A DNA stretch of 64,000 bases. Source: Megalobrama amblycephala (taxonomy: Eukaryota > Chordata > Actinopteri > Cypriniformes > Xenocyprididae). The stretch covers positions 11,723,537 through 11,787,536 of the forward strand of contig NC_063049.1 of the NCBI RefSeq assembly GCF_018812025.1, written 5' to 3'. The notes below the pieces were generated by a model. That model saw only the letters and a program-made list of their open reading frames with translations. It did no database searches and was not told the origin of the DNA. A program made the position numbers and the translations under genes. This document shows, in pieces, positions 47,238-59,306 of this stretch (within the stretch, counting starts at the first letter, position 1; the number at the start of each line of letters is the position of its first letter).

Positions 47238-47410
47238 TTCTCGTATGTTACGCAGCATGTTTGAGCTTTCGCAAGAACCAATGAAGCTCGTTCTCATGTG
47301 TTAAGCAGCATGTTTGAGCTTCCGCAAGAACCAGTGAGGTTCATTCTCGTGTGTTACGCAGCACATTTGAACTTCTGAAAGAACCAACGAGGTTCATTCT
47401 CATGTCTCGT
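47238..47410. repeat. 53-base tandem repeat, three units plus a partial
   Basis: Units at 47238-47290, 47291-47343 and 47344-47396, then a partial from 47397. Each unit reads like 'ttctcatgtgttacgcagca' + 'tgtttgagcttccgcaagaa' + 'ccaatgaggttca' with a few changes. It begins directly at the L2 tail. Confidence 0.92.
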
Positions 47411-48511
47411 AACTATAATAACCCTGTCTGAATCTGACATATTTAAAAATGTGTTGCAGACACACACACACACACCAAAAAAAAAAAAAAAAAAAAAAAG
47501 CAAAGGAGCAGAACAGTGGTCAAATACATCTTTTATTTAACCTGGCAAGTCATTAAGAACATGTTTTTATTTTCAATAACAGCCTGGGTACCTCAAACCA
47601 CTTGTGAGATACATACTGTACACCATACAGACAAATTTGCAGAAAGCAAAGTAATATGTTTGAATACCAGATTTTTGGGGACTTATGGATAGAGAGTCCA
47701 GTAACAGTGATAATACTCCTAGGAGGGGTGGGGGTGGGGGGGTAGAAAAATAGAGGAGGGGAGTGAGATCAGTAAGCAGGATGTCCCCTGCCTGACTCTG
47801 TCAGCACATCTACATGTTCCTGTGTGTAGCTGACACCAACACCACTGCTTTCTAGCCCGAATCACTCCAATTAAGAGCCGTCCAACTGTGCTTCCAGACA
47901 CGTACACCAGTGACACCCAATGGTCCATGATCTGTCTCCACCTTAGCATAATGAAGGAATTTTAAAAGCAGGCTCACCCCGAAAAACAGGCTGACTATCC
48001 CTAGAACATAAAGTACACACAAAGCTGTAGTGTTGGGACTGGTAACTAAAATCTAAAACTAAGAAAATTAAGAATACAGGATTTTTTTTATTATTTATTT
48101 TTTATTTATTTTTTTATTACTAGCATTGTATGTGATATTTCAGAAGGTGAGAACTCAGAATAATGCTCTTACTGGGTGTCTCACAAAGCCTGTCTGTACA
48201 TTTTCATGTTTCACCTCAATCTAAAGAAAGAAATAAGAAATGACATTATAAGGAAAGTGAAAACTATACTTATGACCATTTGCTTTTAAGATTGCCTTTA
48301 TTTGTTTACTTATTTTATTTTTTCAATAATATGTTATTATTGTCATGACAATTATAGCATGTCCATTGGTTCAAACTGTGACAAGCTAAAGATCAGTCTG
48401 GCACCTTTTCTGAATCACATAATGGAAAGCATAAAAATACAATGCACATACACTCAAACATTTTAATCTATAGTATTCAAAATTAAATAAATTATACTTA
48501 TCATCAACATT
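47411..48511. other. Intergenic DNA, no gene recognised
   Basis: A poly-A tract lies at about 47478-47498 and a G-rich patch at about 47720-47740. No coding or transposon signal. Confidence 0.5.
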
Positions 48512-49380
48512 TGGTAACACTATAATAACCCATGCTATGAATCATTAGTTAAGCATTAGTAAATAATTCATTCATAATTTATAAAGCATTAATAGACATT
48601 AGTAAGCAGTTTACAAATATAGCTGTAAATGCTTTGTTCTTGATTTATCTTGTTATAACATGAAAAATAAACCTCGGCAATATCATAAAAATAAAAAAGG
48701 AAGTAAACAAGCAACAAAATGAACAAAAAGCAACAAAAACAAAAAAAAAAGAACAAAATAAGCAAGAACAAATTTTATATGAGATTTCAGAGATTTATTT
48801 TTCATGTTATATCAAGTGTACAGCTGTACCATTTCATTTTTTGCATCTTGAAATAAATGTTTTGTATCACTGTTGTGTTTAAGATAACAGAGCTTTAAAA
48901 TCTACTAAAGCTTTACAAGGCATAAATAGTCCTCAATTTAGATGAGCTCACAAAATTGGTTAACTGATGACTACATAACTACCTGAATTAATCATGAATT
49001 ATAGAAAGAATACAGGGTTGTTAAAGCATTTATTAACACACTGAGTAATTATTACTATATGTTTAAATAAGATGTATAAATGTACATTTATATAGTTTAT
49101 TAATAATTTATTTACACTTTCTAAATGATCTTATGAACAACAGTCAACTCCTAAATTACTGGTTTGTAAAAACATGTAATAATTTAGAAATGATCAATTG
49201 ATCATTAATAAAGTATGTAAATACAATTATTAAACACATTATAGATATGCTTATAAATCAAGAACAAAATATGTACAGCTGTATTTATGAACTGCTTACT
49301 AATGCTTTATAAATGATGAATTGACTATTTAGTAATGCTTATAATGATTCATAGTGTGCAGTTATTATAAAGTGTTACCC
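48512..49380. mobile_element. Non-autonomous DNA element with about 150-base terminal inverted repeats
   Basis: The left end starts 'tggtaacactataataac' and runs through 'tcattcataatttataaag' and 'gtaagcagtttacaaat' to 'tgttcttgatttat' (48660). The right end mirrors this, from 'ataaatcaagaacaaaa' (49254) to 'attataaagtgttaccca' (49380). The interior (48660-49250) is AT-rich and non-coding, with the 'tttataa' theme repeated. GGTAACAC/GTGTTACC ends are frequent among fish MITEs. A possible short duplication 'catttt/cattt' flanks it, not certain. Confidence 0.78.
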
Positions 49381-50428
49381 AGCATTTCTCTCACTTTGAC
49401 AACTTGAACTTATCCTTTTCACTAAGATTACTGCAGTGCATAGGACTTCCTTCTCTATGAAGGATCCAATGCTGCCTTAGAAGGGAGCACATCTATGATG
49501 CATTGCTGCCTCCAAAGGCAGCTCAATATGTTTTGAAATAGCTAAAAATACTTTTTTTTTTTTTTTACCATAGCATTAGGGTGTTAAATCTGTCGGAAAA
49601 TTAATAGTTATTAGTGCACATAAACATGACAGTCAAATGGTCATATAATCTTACAGATACAAATGTATAATAGAGTAGAACATATATTGATTTATATTTC
49701 AGACAGAGAGGATATTGAAACTAGATATCCAATGCACCAATATAAAGCCCATCACACAAGCATGACCCCTATAGATCAATTCAGCCAGTGAGCAGTTCGC
49801 CATTTTTTACCAGTATGCAGTAACATTATCTCGTAAGGTCTTTAACTCTGTAACTGAATTCTTGCCTGGCAAATTCAATTGTAGTTTTCCCTTCCCAGCC
49901 TGCAATGTAATATGTGCATTTTGATTCGATTTGTTCCTCAAATACATACATATACATATTGTTTATTTGGTTTCCTAGAGGTAAAAAGTCAATACTTGTA
50001 GCTGTGTATAAGAAATTCTAAATGCATCATGAAACAGCAAAATAGTTATTTAATCTAATACAACAAAAGCACATCAGTTGTTAATTCCACATGATTAAAT
50101 ATTTCCAGCATTGACAATGTCTTATTTCCTCTCGTATATCTGTCATTTGTCCTGTTTTGGGGGAAATAGGAATATTTTAAATCCTCTGAAATTGAATTTC
50201 AAAAGGTCAACGTCTCTTAACAAATTGAGATGAATTTAAACCACTGTGTATTCATTTCCCTACAACGTGAAAGATTTTTACATGTGCAATCAAATATCTG
50301 CTTTTGAGTGTTTAGTCACTAATATGCCTTTTGCATGAAATAAACACTAATGGCAATGCCGCTTATTGTTTCAAAATCAGGGTCTATATAAGAGAATTTA
50401 AATACTGTATCTCTGAACTATCTGAAAC
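49381..50428. other. Intergenic DNA, no gene recognised
   Basis: AT-rich unique-looking sequence with one T-run at about 49552-49566. No open frame of interest. Confidence 0.5.
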
Positions 50429-50522
50429 CTTGTAAGTGACTGCCTCATTAACTTCTATACCTTTTATTAAGGGATTACCCTTAATAAAAGGTGTAGAAGT
50501 GAATGAGGCAGTCACTTGCAAG
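50429..50522. repeat. 45+45-base hairpin with 4-base loop
   Basis: Left arm 50429-50473 (starts cttgtaagtgactgcctcat) and right arm 50478-50522 (ends gaggcagtcacttgcaag) are complementary at 42 of 45 positions, with loop ATTA. On RNA from the + strand two of the three differences become G-U wobbles. It could be a tiny palindromic MITE, a hairpin-RNA or miRNA-like precursor, or a replication snap-back. No adjacent transposon end is visible. Confidence 0.9.
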
Positions 50523-51175
50523 ATTTCTTCACAATCAGATATTGTGTGAAGAATTCAACAGAGCATTTTCTTCTGCAACTCTTTCAGAATACACAATTTT
50601 TCTTCTCATACTTCATCATACTCTTCACCCTAATAAATGGTTTAATTAATCTACTGTTAAAAGCAGGTTTTCATCTTTGGTATACTGTCTGCTGGATACA
50701 AACCTCTGTGTGAGAGCAATGCCAGGGTCAGAACATTTGTCTCCCTGGTTGCCATCCTGGTTCTGCAGAAGGTGGCCCATGTCCAATTTTTAATTGCTGC
50801 ATATGATATATGTTGTACACAAGAAGTATAAATTGGTTATTGCAAATATTCACTTTGTCTTCATTGGAGGATTACATCTAAATACAATGAATATCAGTCC
50901 TCAAACACAATGCTATAGACACCAGTGGTTCCCAACTCTTCCTAATCAAACACACTTGATCCAGCTCACCAGCTCATTAGTAAGGACTCCAAGACCTCAG
51001 ATGGATGTGCAGTTAAAAGACACATGAACAGTGTGCAGTGTTGGAGGTACTCCAGGACCTATATACTACATGAGCAATATCATGCAAGCAGGTACAGCCC
51101 TTTGGTCACAGATGTTCTTCCTAAAATTTATTTTAGATAAATAAAATTAGACAATTTTAGGCAATTTTTAAATAT
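50523..51175. other. Intergenic DNA with a possible MITE fragment
   Basis: Block 50928-51060 has 'agtggttcccaactcttcc' at the left and 'ggtactccaggacct' at the right, with 'aatcaaacacacttgatcca' inside. This resembles the hAT-like MITE group of 60343-60737 in degraded form. Otherwise there is no recognisable feature. Confidence 0.4.
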
Positions 51176-51215
51176 ACAGTTGATATAAAAAGTCTATACA
51201 CCCCTGTTAAAAGTT
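51176..51215. mobile_element. Tc1-like terminal repeat fragment
   Basis: 'acagttgatataaaaagtct' followed by 'atacacccctgttaaaa' is a typical fish Tc1 outer end. The transposase remnant at 51985-52450 lies 0.8 kb downstream in the right orientation and may belong to the same broken element. Confidence 0.6.
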
Positions 51216-51984
51216 GATTTTTGTTATGTAAATGTGAAGATCTCATACGTTACCCTTAATTCTTGTATATGCCCTGTTTGTTTTGGTTTATATTTGTTTG
51301 GTTCATTTGTATAAATGTTTGTTGGTTTCTTGTTGTTTGTTTAAAAATAAATTTGGGTTATTTATTTCTAGTCTAAGGTGGACCAAGAGTTTTCTTTCTT
51401 TATTTTATTTAGAATTTACAAACTTAATTTTCTTACCTTTTGTCTCTGGGCTCATGGCTGCAGCATGGTTCCGGGGGTGGGGGTTTAAAAGGAAGTGCAG
51501 CCTTCCTGTTTCCTTTTTTATGCCATCATAAGGAATTATGGGTAGTGTAGGCATAGTCTACTTACTAGTGTAAGCAGCGGGAACCTCTTACATGAGAACG
51601 TGAAGTTTAAAGCTTACAGGCTTCCATAGGTCCTCAGCCCGCAATGTCTTCTGGGATTTCTAATGGTTCAATTCTCTCAAGTCTGCATTCGATACATCCT
51701 CGATATCAAGAAGACATCCAGGTACTTTAATGTGTCCTCTGTCTGATATGCCTTTTGCATGAAATAAAGTAAGTACTTGGGTTCTTGAGTATTGGAATTG
51801 AACTTTGGCGGTAGGATTGATGTAGTCCGAGAACACAAGGACGCAAGATCGGTTAAGAACACATAATGAGAAACTGCCCTAATCATCAAGCTCATGTGAA
51901 ATAGATCAACAGGATCTCATTGTTGAAAAGTGTCGCTCAGGACTACAAAATAAATAAACAAATAAATAATTAAATGGCATTAGA

Positions 51985-52450
51985 TAAAAGTGCAGAAAGT
52001 ATGGCACAACAGTGGCATTATCAAGAACAGGATGTCTCTCCAAAATCGATGAGAAGACAAAGAGAAAATTGGTCAGGGAGGCTATCAAGCAGCCTACAGC
52101 AACATTAAAAGAGTTGCAGCTCTTTCTGGCAAGTACTGGTTGCTCCCAACATGTGACATCTTTCTGGGCTATGGGGCAGGGTGGAAAGACGCAAGCTTTT
52201 TCTGTCAAAAAACAAAAACAAAACAAAAAACAAAAAAACATCCAAGCCCAGCTAAACTTTGCAGAAACATATATCCAATCCCCCAAAACCATGTGGAAAA
52301 TGTGTTGGACTTATGAGACCAAGACTGAACTTTTTGGAGAAAATTGTAAAAAAGTATGTTTGGCGAAAAACAACACAGCACATCACCCAAAGAACACCAT
52401 ACCCACGGTGAAACATAGTGGGATGCATCACGGGGATCCGACACATAAGG
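51985..52450 (+). pseudogene. Decayed Tc1-like transposase
   Basis: A frame at 52012-52497 carries recognisable blocks: LSKIDEKTKRKLVREAIKQP and TATLKELQLFLASTGC (helix-turn-helix DNA-binding region), KKNIQAQLNFAETYIQSP, TYETKTELFG (site of the first catalytic Asp; the usual WSDE has become TYET, so the Asp is lost) and TAHHPKNTIPTVKHSG. A CAAAA-rich stretch (52208-52240) is inserted before the second block. The C-terminal half with the other catalytic residues is absent. Confidence 0.85.
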
Positions 52451-52499
52451 AACCCCAGTGGACAGCCAGGATGGTGCCGGCCAATCAAGAATTGTAGCA

Positions 52500-53250
52500 A
52501 ATGGCCAGGGCTGAGTTGGAGTGACAGGGTTTCTGGCAGATCAAGAACCCCGGCAGAGTGCCAGAGGGGCTGGGGCTGAAGTGGACTCTGGGATGCCCTC
52601 TGAAGCCCAGATAGGGAAAGCAGGTGGCTCTGGGATGGCCTCCGTGGTTGTGACAGTGGTGCTTTGGACTGCCAGACCTAGGAGCTCTGGGGAAGATCCA
52701 GTATTAGTAGAGGTGTGTCCCTTCTTCCTCCTCCATCTCTATGAGCAGGTCATCTGAGGACTAGGGAATTGACAGTCTCCAGGTGGAAGGGGAGAAGGGC
52801 CAAGGAGAGGTAAGTCACCCTTTCCTTAATGGTGGTATACGAAACCCACAAACTGCCTGAATGTTAGTATCCCCAGCATCCCCATCTCCTCATCAGACAC
52901 AAAGGCTCATAAAGCAGTAATAAAATTATCAAGCGCTGTGTTGTTGATATTGAGCCCCTCCACTGTGATTGTAAACTTGTGGGGAAACTCATTCATGATG
53001 ATCTGGCACAAGACAGAGAACACAGGGAGAATAAATAGGGAAGTAAACAAGGAGAGCTAATAATCTTGTAACAATGGCAAGGGGGTCAAGACATTAGACA
53101 GGGGAGCACCTGGCCAATGAAAACCCAAAACCATGACCTAAGCACACTTAAAGCCGCATGCTCACGCAAAGACAAGACAATACATGAGTGTCAGGTTTCT
53201 GTCACCAAACCAAGAATGAGACTGACCAGAGTGACAGAACCCTGATAGTT
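52500..53250. other. Unclassified, possibly LTR-element-derived sequence
   Basis: G/A-rich text with no sustained family match. The part from about 52940 (for example 'gtggggaaactcattcatga', 'caagacagagaacacaggga', 'agagtgacagaaccctgat') resembles, on the minus strand, LTR or flanking sequence of fish gypsy elements as I remember them. No coding domain is recognisable, so this is a weak call. Confidence 0.25.
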
Positions 53251-53688
53251 TTGGCTAAATTAATAAATGTAAGTGTGATGTAAACAATATTAAAAGAGCA
53301 TTTATATACACATACACAAGACACAAGACTTCACTGAAATTCTTCAGTATGCCTAAAAATGAACATGCATCAATACTGATCAAGTAAAGCAAAATAAATA
53401 AATAAATAAATAAATAAACCCTCCCAATGGTGCTTAAATTAAGATTCAAGTATCTATGGGAATTGTACACAGTTTTGTCCTTATTTTTATTTATATTTTT
53501 TTTCCCCTTTTTATGATTGCATAAAAATGATTGCAAAAAGGAAGAAGACACATTTGACACAGGTGTTGCTACCAGGTGTAAATAGCGCCCTGTTTTTAAA
53601 CATGAAAAATACTGTATTTTGGTAATGTTTGGCAGAGTGTGTGTTATCCTGTAAAATAGTGAATGTGAAATTATCAAAGGAAAATATA

Positions 53689-53719
<31 letters not shown>

Positions 53720-53981
53720 GTGGAGTGTGTAAATGTCATGGGGAAACTGTTATTTCATAGTGTGAAATCTAAGTTTATGTGCTGAGCCTTGTACCAATAT
53801 AATATATTTTAATAATCTAGAATATGTATTTCCCTTACTATTTATTTCGTTGTTTTCTTCATTTAAACTATTGTCTATAATACTACTGTTTATTACAAAA
53901 CATAATGACAGAGGCAGAGAGAGTTTCCATTCAAAAAGTTTTTAAAAGAATGAAGACAGACACAATAGACATGATGTGATG
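53251..53981. other. AT-rich intergenic DNA
   Basis: Contains an (AAAT)n run at about 53393-53417 and a T-run at 53693-53719. The minus-strand open frame here is low-complexity with no recognisable domain. Confidence 0.5.
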
Positions 53982-53983
53982 TG

Positions 53984-54060
<77 letters not shown>
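53982..54060. repeat. (TG)n-(GA)n compound microsatellite
   Basis: TG repeats to about 54013 and then GA repeats to 54060. Confidence 0.95.
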
Positions 54061-54065
<5 letters not shown>

Positions 54066-55560
54066 AGCATTTTCAGAGGCTGTTGGCCATTGCAATGTGA
54101 CGTTAAAGGGGAGCAATTTGATTGGTCACTCTATTTTTCCAATATGAGGAACAGGAGATCCAAAAGTCTGTAGACAGCAGATACATCAACATTATCTTGA
54201 ACGAGTGGACATTACAGAGTGTCAGAGAAGACGGATTCCTGATAGAGAAGAGAAAATACAATGTAGCATCATTGGCAGTGAGGGAAAAATGGATCTCAAG
54301 GAGGGGAGAGAGAGAAGTTCTATTTCAAACCCTAGTAAGCTTTCTGTACTATCTAGAAATGGAACCTCAGAATGTGATGGATTGGGAACACTCTACATAG
54401 TCAGCAACTCCACTTGATTCACAGTCGATTCTAAATGAGTTTAATGTTAGCATGCTGCTAAGCTAACAGTACTGTAACAAGGATAACAAACAAATATATA
54501 GGTAAATTTGTTATTTTAAAATACTGGGTACATTTGTTGTTGATTTTTTTATTTGAAAACATTTTATCAATGCTTTTTTTAACATTTCTATCAGCTTCTC
54601 TGCCATGTAAAATGACTTCCACTTAGCCTGTTGTCATACATTTGAGATTATCTACAGAAAGAGATTTTGGCCAAAATGAGGTATCTTATAATGCAGGATA
54701 ATCTTGCCTTTTGGAACAGCCTCCACATCTGGAGCAACTAACTTCTGCCTGGGTAGGCAGCTCACTAGATATTTTGAGTTTATAAGCTTGTGTGTTCTTT
54801 TTTTTGTGTGTTGCTTCTTGTGCAGTGTTGTACAGCACATCTCTGTTGGGGGCACCAATGCGATTGACAAATCGCCATGGTGTGGTGTGTCACACTTTTG
54901 TAACATGTCTGTCATTCTGCTTTAACACACACGCTCCAACACCTCCTGATGTGAGAGAGAGACAGAAAAAAGATGAACATGAGAGACAAAAAGAGAAGCA
55001 TGGCCTTTTAAAAAAAGGGAGAATAGCACTTCCTGCCTCAGAAGGAAAAACCGTATAATTTGCAATAATGGTCCAACAATAGCAGAGTTTTTCTGTGGAG
55101 AAATTATAGTGAAAAGTGCTGCTGAGATTTTCTCACTGGCAGAAACAGATCCACAGTAGACAGAAGTCTTGTTTACTTGGTAAAATAGCATCAATTAGGC
55201 GAAGATGGTGGAATTAGCATATGCTCTTAATGGACTGGCCTTTGCCGAAGGTTCTCGGGGAGCAGCGGCTGTGAGGAGAGGGACATGTTCTGGAAAAAGC
55301 AGGAAAAGGTCATGTGTCTGCTGTGTTCAGGTGATCGTATTTTCCTCCAAACACTTGTGCATTTTCTTCTGAATTCACAGTGAAATATCTCACAAGAGAA
55401 AGGTTTGAAATTATTTATGAGAGAAGGGTCATTGCATGTACCATAAGTGAATTAATTCTGTTGAAAACAATATAAAGATTCCAGGATTTTTTTTTTCTCT
55501 AATTATTCTAATTTAGTTTTTTGTTCAGTACATTCCATGCGTACAACCCATGAATGGTAC
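54061..55560. other. Intergenic DNA, no gene recognised
   Basis: Several short open frames occur, but none shows family motifs or splice support. Confidence 0.45.
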
Positions 55561-55615
55561 AGTTCATCTAAAAAAAGAAAATTCTGTCATCATCTGTCAC
55601 CCTCATGTTTGGCAA
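55560..55615. mobile_element. MITE end fragment (same group as 22670-22829)
   Basis: 'agttcatctaaaaaaagaaa', 'attctgtcatcatctgtcac' and 'cctcatg' is the reverse-oriented end of the 'gggtgaactaaccctttaa' group. Only about 55 bases remain. Confidence 0.6.
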
Positions 55616-55959
55616 GCCTGGGTTTTTGTATTTAAATGTAAACCACTAACGTCACACCAGCATCCCTCCTGTACCACATCCTACTTATGTCTAATTATTA
55701 TAAACTCAATTTAAGTCCACGGCAGTAGTGCTTGGGTCGAGTCTCGAGCTTGAGTCAAATCTGCTCACCTTTATCTCTATTTAAGGATTATATTTTGTTT
55801 GGATTAGACTGTGGAGTTTGGAATGGTTTGCAAAATAATGTTTCAATTGATTTGAACATTTAAATATACTTTTGTGGTGTATGTGTATTTCACATGATGC
55901 TCAGACAAGTCAAGTCAAAGTTAACACTCTAAAAATAATATGTTGGCTCTAAATAAATA

Positions 55960-56045
55960 AACTAACTAACTAACTAACTAACTAATTAACTAACTAACTA
56001 AAAAAGCATCAATCTTGCATCATTTTTTTTTTTTTTTTTTTTTTT
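55960..56045. repeat. (AACT)n microsatellite and T-tract
   Basis: AACT/TAAC repeats at about 55964-56000 and a T-run at 56023-56047. An ACTTGAG/ACCAACT-rich block like that at 8855 follows to about 56190. Confidence 0.85.
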
Positions 56046-56189
56046 TTGTAGTTATGACAACTTCGAATGAAATTATGTTTAACCAACTAATTATATTGAG
56101 TTAGAGGAACTTACTAATTTGTTACATAGACACAAATTTTTAAGTTGCTCCAGCAACTTGAGTTGTAGTCCTGGAACCAGTTAATCTTA

Positions 56190-56945
56190 TCTATTTTAGT
56201 TAAAATCCACAGTTATCATGGCATATGCTTAATGTACCTTATTTAGCATGTATATTTAATGAACAAGTAAGATAGTACTTGTCACTGGCATTAGCGCAAT
56301 CATTGCTTATAGAATCAATGTAGTGTTTGCCTTCATATGGTTGCTCTTCTTAAAAGCATCTTAAAAGGTTTAATTAAATCAATGAATTAAATTTTTTATC
56401 TTGCAGCCATGCATTTATTTAAGTTGTGGTAACAGGTCCCCTGAATTACTTTTTAGAGTGAAGGCTTTTGCACCAGCATGATTTATCGCAACTACTATTA
56501 TAGTATAGGTTATATTAATATAAAGCTTATAATTTGATACAGAAATTTCTGATTTTACTAAAGGTGGTACTTTTCTTGAAAAATCTGAAAACCTTTTTGT
56601 CTTTATGATATAAATGTAGGTGAAGAACATACTTTACACATTCACTGAAAGTCTTTAGCATTGTTTTCTCACAAGTCTCTAATATGTTGGAATATTGTGA
56701 ATTGAACTGAGATCTGAGAGCTATGGCATTTTCAGAAATTAAAAACTTAAATTTCAGTCGGTTCTTCATAAAGCTATTGTATGGATTCAGAAGACTTATA
56801 ATATAGTAGTAGTTTCCAGTCCTGGTCCCGGAGAATCACTGCTCTGCACATTTTGTATGTCTGTCTTATTTAACATACCTGATTGAGATCATCAGCTCAT
56901 AGGAGTGCACACATAAAATAGAAAAAAATAGCCTTTTTGTCATTT
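56190..56945. other. Intergenic DNA, no gene recognised
   Basis: AT-rich. A fragment at about 56808-56910 ('agtttccagtcctggtcccg', 'catacctgattgagatcatc') looks like one end of the hAT-like MITE group of 60343-60737. Confidence 0.45.
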
Positions 56946-57990
56946 TTTGGGAATGTCAAGAAAAGATCTGGAAAAGATCAGCTTAGGCAGTCTGCCAAAT
57001 ATCTGTTTGTATACTGCAGAAGTGCACCAGTCTTTGTGCTTTCAGAAAGTTTTGACAGCGAAAACCACTGTAAGACTCGTTAAGAACAAAAAGGGGGGAA
57101 TTAGCAGTCAAATTAGTGTTGTGGTCAATATTCCTCAGAACAAGAGAGAGCTAATCAATCAAAACAGTTCACCAATTCATTTTAATAATTCATCAGTTAC
57201 CACCCACTGGCACTGGCATCTCTGATTCCCTCAAAAAATGCTATTTCATCATTAAACGGGGAATAATTATGTCTGTTCGGATAAGCGGAAGAAATTCATT
57301 GGCTCTCTCTCCTTTCAATACCTCTCATTTGTCTGCAACCTCTCAAATTGACTGGTCTTGCACAGTTGCAGCCGAACAAGAAAGAGAATTGTTGGTGTCA
57401 AGCCGCAGTTTACAAATATGACATCTCCTCTGGTAGGGCTGCAGATATGAAATATTGATTTATACGCAGTAAAAGGTCTTATAAAAATGATCACATACAC
57501 ATGAGGGATTAATGCCTGAAAGATCGATAGAAATTTCATTCCTGACGCTGGACTGTCACCTACGGTGAAATGCTAAAATAAAGAAATCAATATTATCTAT
57601 GAAATGTCAAATTTATTATAATTATGTGGATGAAAGCTGGCCAAGTGGCTCCCGAGAGGCCAGGAGGGATAGGTTACCCTGTTCAGGCTCCCCTTGCGGT
57701 TCACACGCTCCGCCTGCCAATTTGAGCGCAATATCGGAGTAGAGGGCTGCCGGCTGCTCTCAGAGGCCAAATTCCTGCAGGAATATTTAACTGCATGTTT
57801 GGAAAGCCATGCTCGGGGTTGTACGGGTTGTAACAGCTGCTGACGTGGAGTGACAGTTCTCTCCTTTCCCGATTGAGACCTGCCTGCTCTCCTGCTGTCT
57901 GTCTCACGAAGATGATGTCACGGAGGACAAAAGACAAGAACGGCATGTCACAAGATGTCAGTACTGAAGACATATTCCCTTTTAACACTT
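56946..57990. promoter_or_regulatory. Repeat-free block, candidate enhancer or conserved non-coding DNA
   Basis: About 1 kb with balanced composition, no microsatellite and no transposon signature, unlike both flanks. It has many homeodomain-type cores (for example 'gggattaatgcctg' near 57504, 'ttattataattatgtgga' near 57613), a GATCGATAG near 57523, and a GC-richer part at 57640-57880 with 'ttcctgcaggaa' and 'acagctgctgacgtgg' motifs. No coding frame is convincing. This is inference only. Confidence 0.3.
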
Positions 57991-59306
57991 ATTGATTTCT
58001 TTCTTCAGAAAGACACAACCTCTTTGTCCTCTTAATACAGGATTGATGGAAATCCTGTTTATTAACAGCACTTCACTTTATTTTCATATTCAGATTCCAG
58101 ATCGTAAAACCATTAGCATTTTGAGACCTGTTATTATATCAGAGCATATTTTGTATTAGGGGGTGGGGGTATAAACACAGCTTTTTTTTATGCTTTTTAC
58201 ATTCTCTCAGTGATGGTGTTCTGAACTTCTGATCCTAAGGGGAGCATAACTGTCCAAGAATTTGGTTTATTATAGAAAGTATTGTAGAAAATAAAAAAGC
58301 CAATGATTTAAAGGATTTGTATATGTTCTGAGCAGGACTTCAAACATGTAAGTAAAATCTATTTTGCACTGTGATTTTATTCAAATCGCTGCATTTTATT
58401 TACGTCTCATTTAAATTTATTTCAATTACGAGGATTTTAAATTCACTAAATAGTTCAAACTTTTTTTATGTGATATTACAGCACAGAAACCTGCATCTTA
58501 ATTACAAACCACTCGCAATATAATTTAAACAGGCCTTATCAACGCTGAAATAGTGCTCCAACGTGACTATTTAAAAAGTCATTGCCATTCTTTTCTATAA
58601 TTCATTTTTAGTGAATTGCACAGATCTCAGACCATATTATTCAACTCCTACACACACAACAAAGCTCAGCTGTATTATTTTATCTATATAAGTTTAACTG
58701 TTAGTTAATTTCAGTAACCACCTGAACATCACCAATAAAACCTGCACAATAACCGGCAAAAACCCTCACACAAATACAGTGCAGGTTTTAGAGACACTAT
58801 TAAAGCTCCCAGAAATCCATGAACACTTTATCCTGGATTTTCTCAGTATCCACGTTAACAGATGATGGGACGAACACTTCAGAGAGACCCTTAAGAGCCC
58901 ACTGAGCCCAAACCCTTATCACACAGTTAGAGCCACACGCTTTACAGATGCCTCGGCCAATTGAACCAATTTAATGCTCTAGATATTAGTAGAGAGAGAA
59001 AGAGAGAGAGAGAGAGTAGGTGGAAATGGGACATCATGTTGTTACAATTCAAAGAGTGCTAAATCGAAGTCAGAAGATCAGACCAAGATAGATAGACAGA
59101 ATATTTGTCTGCCACCAGGCTTATAGTCAGGCTTATACTGTATAGACAGAGAGAGAGAGATAGAGATAGAGATGTTATTAAATCCTGTAAAACAACAATT
59201 TCATTTTCTAAAGTTTTCATTGACTGGGCTGTATCTCGTGTAACATTCAGAGTGTACTTTTGACAGAAATCTTTAATAAGAAGCTTTATACAAACAACAC
59301 AAATTC
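57991..59306. other. Intergenic DNA with short GA/TAGA repeats
   Basis: GA runs lie at about 58991-59015 and 59148-59170. No gene is recognisable. Confidence 0.5.

Noticed and set aside
47238..47410. CRISPR-like array
   Set aside because: Direct repeats without unique spacers in a vertebrate genome; it is a simple minisatellite.
53255..53677. 140-codon minus-strand frame
   Set aside because: Low-complexity Lys/Asn and hydrophobic runs from AT-rich DNA; no recognisable domain or splice support.
54122..54400. 92-codon frame MVTLFFQYEEQEIQ...
   Set aside because: No family match that I know, no splice signals, flanked by a microsatellite, and three overlapping frames of similar length.
57634..57720. 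tRNA- or SINE-like stretch ('ctggccaagtggctcccgag')
   Set aside because: No cloverleaf, no convincing A and B boxes at the right spacing, and no tail repeat.
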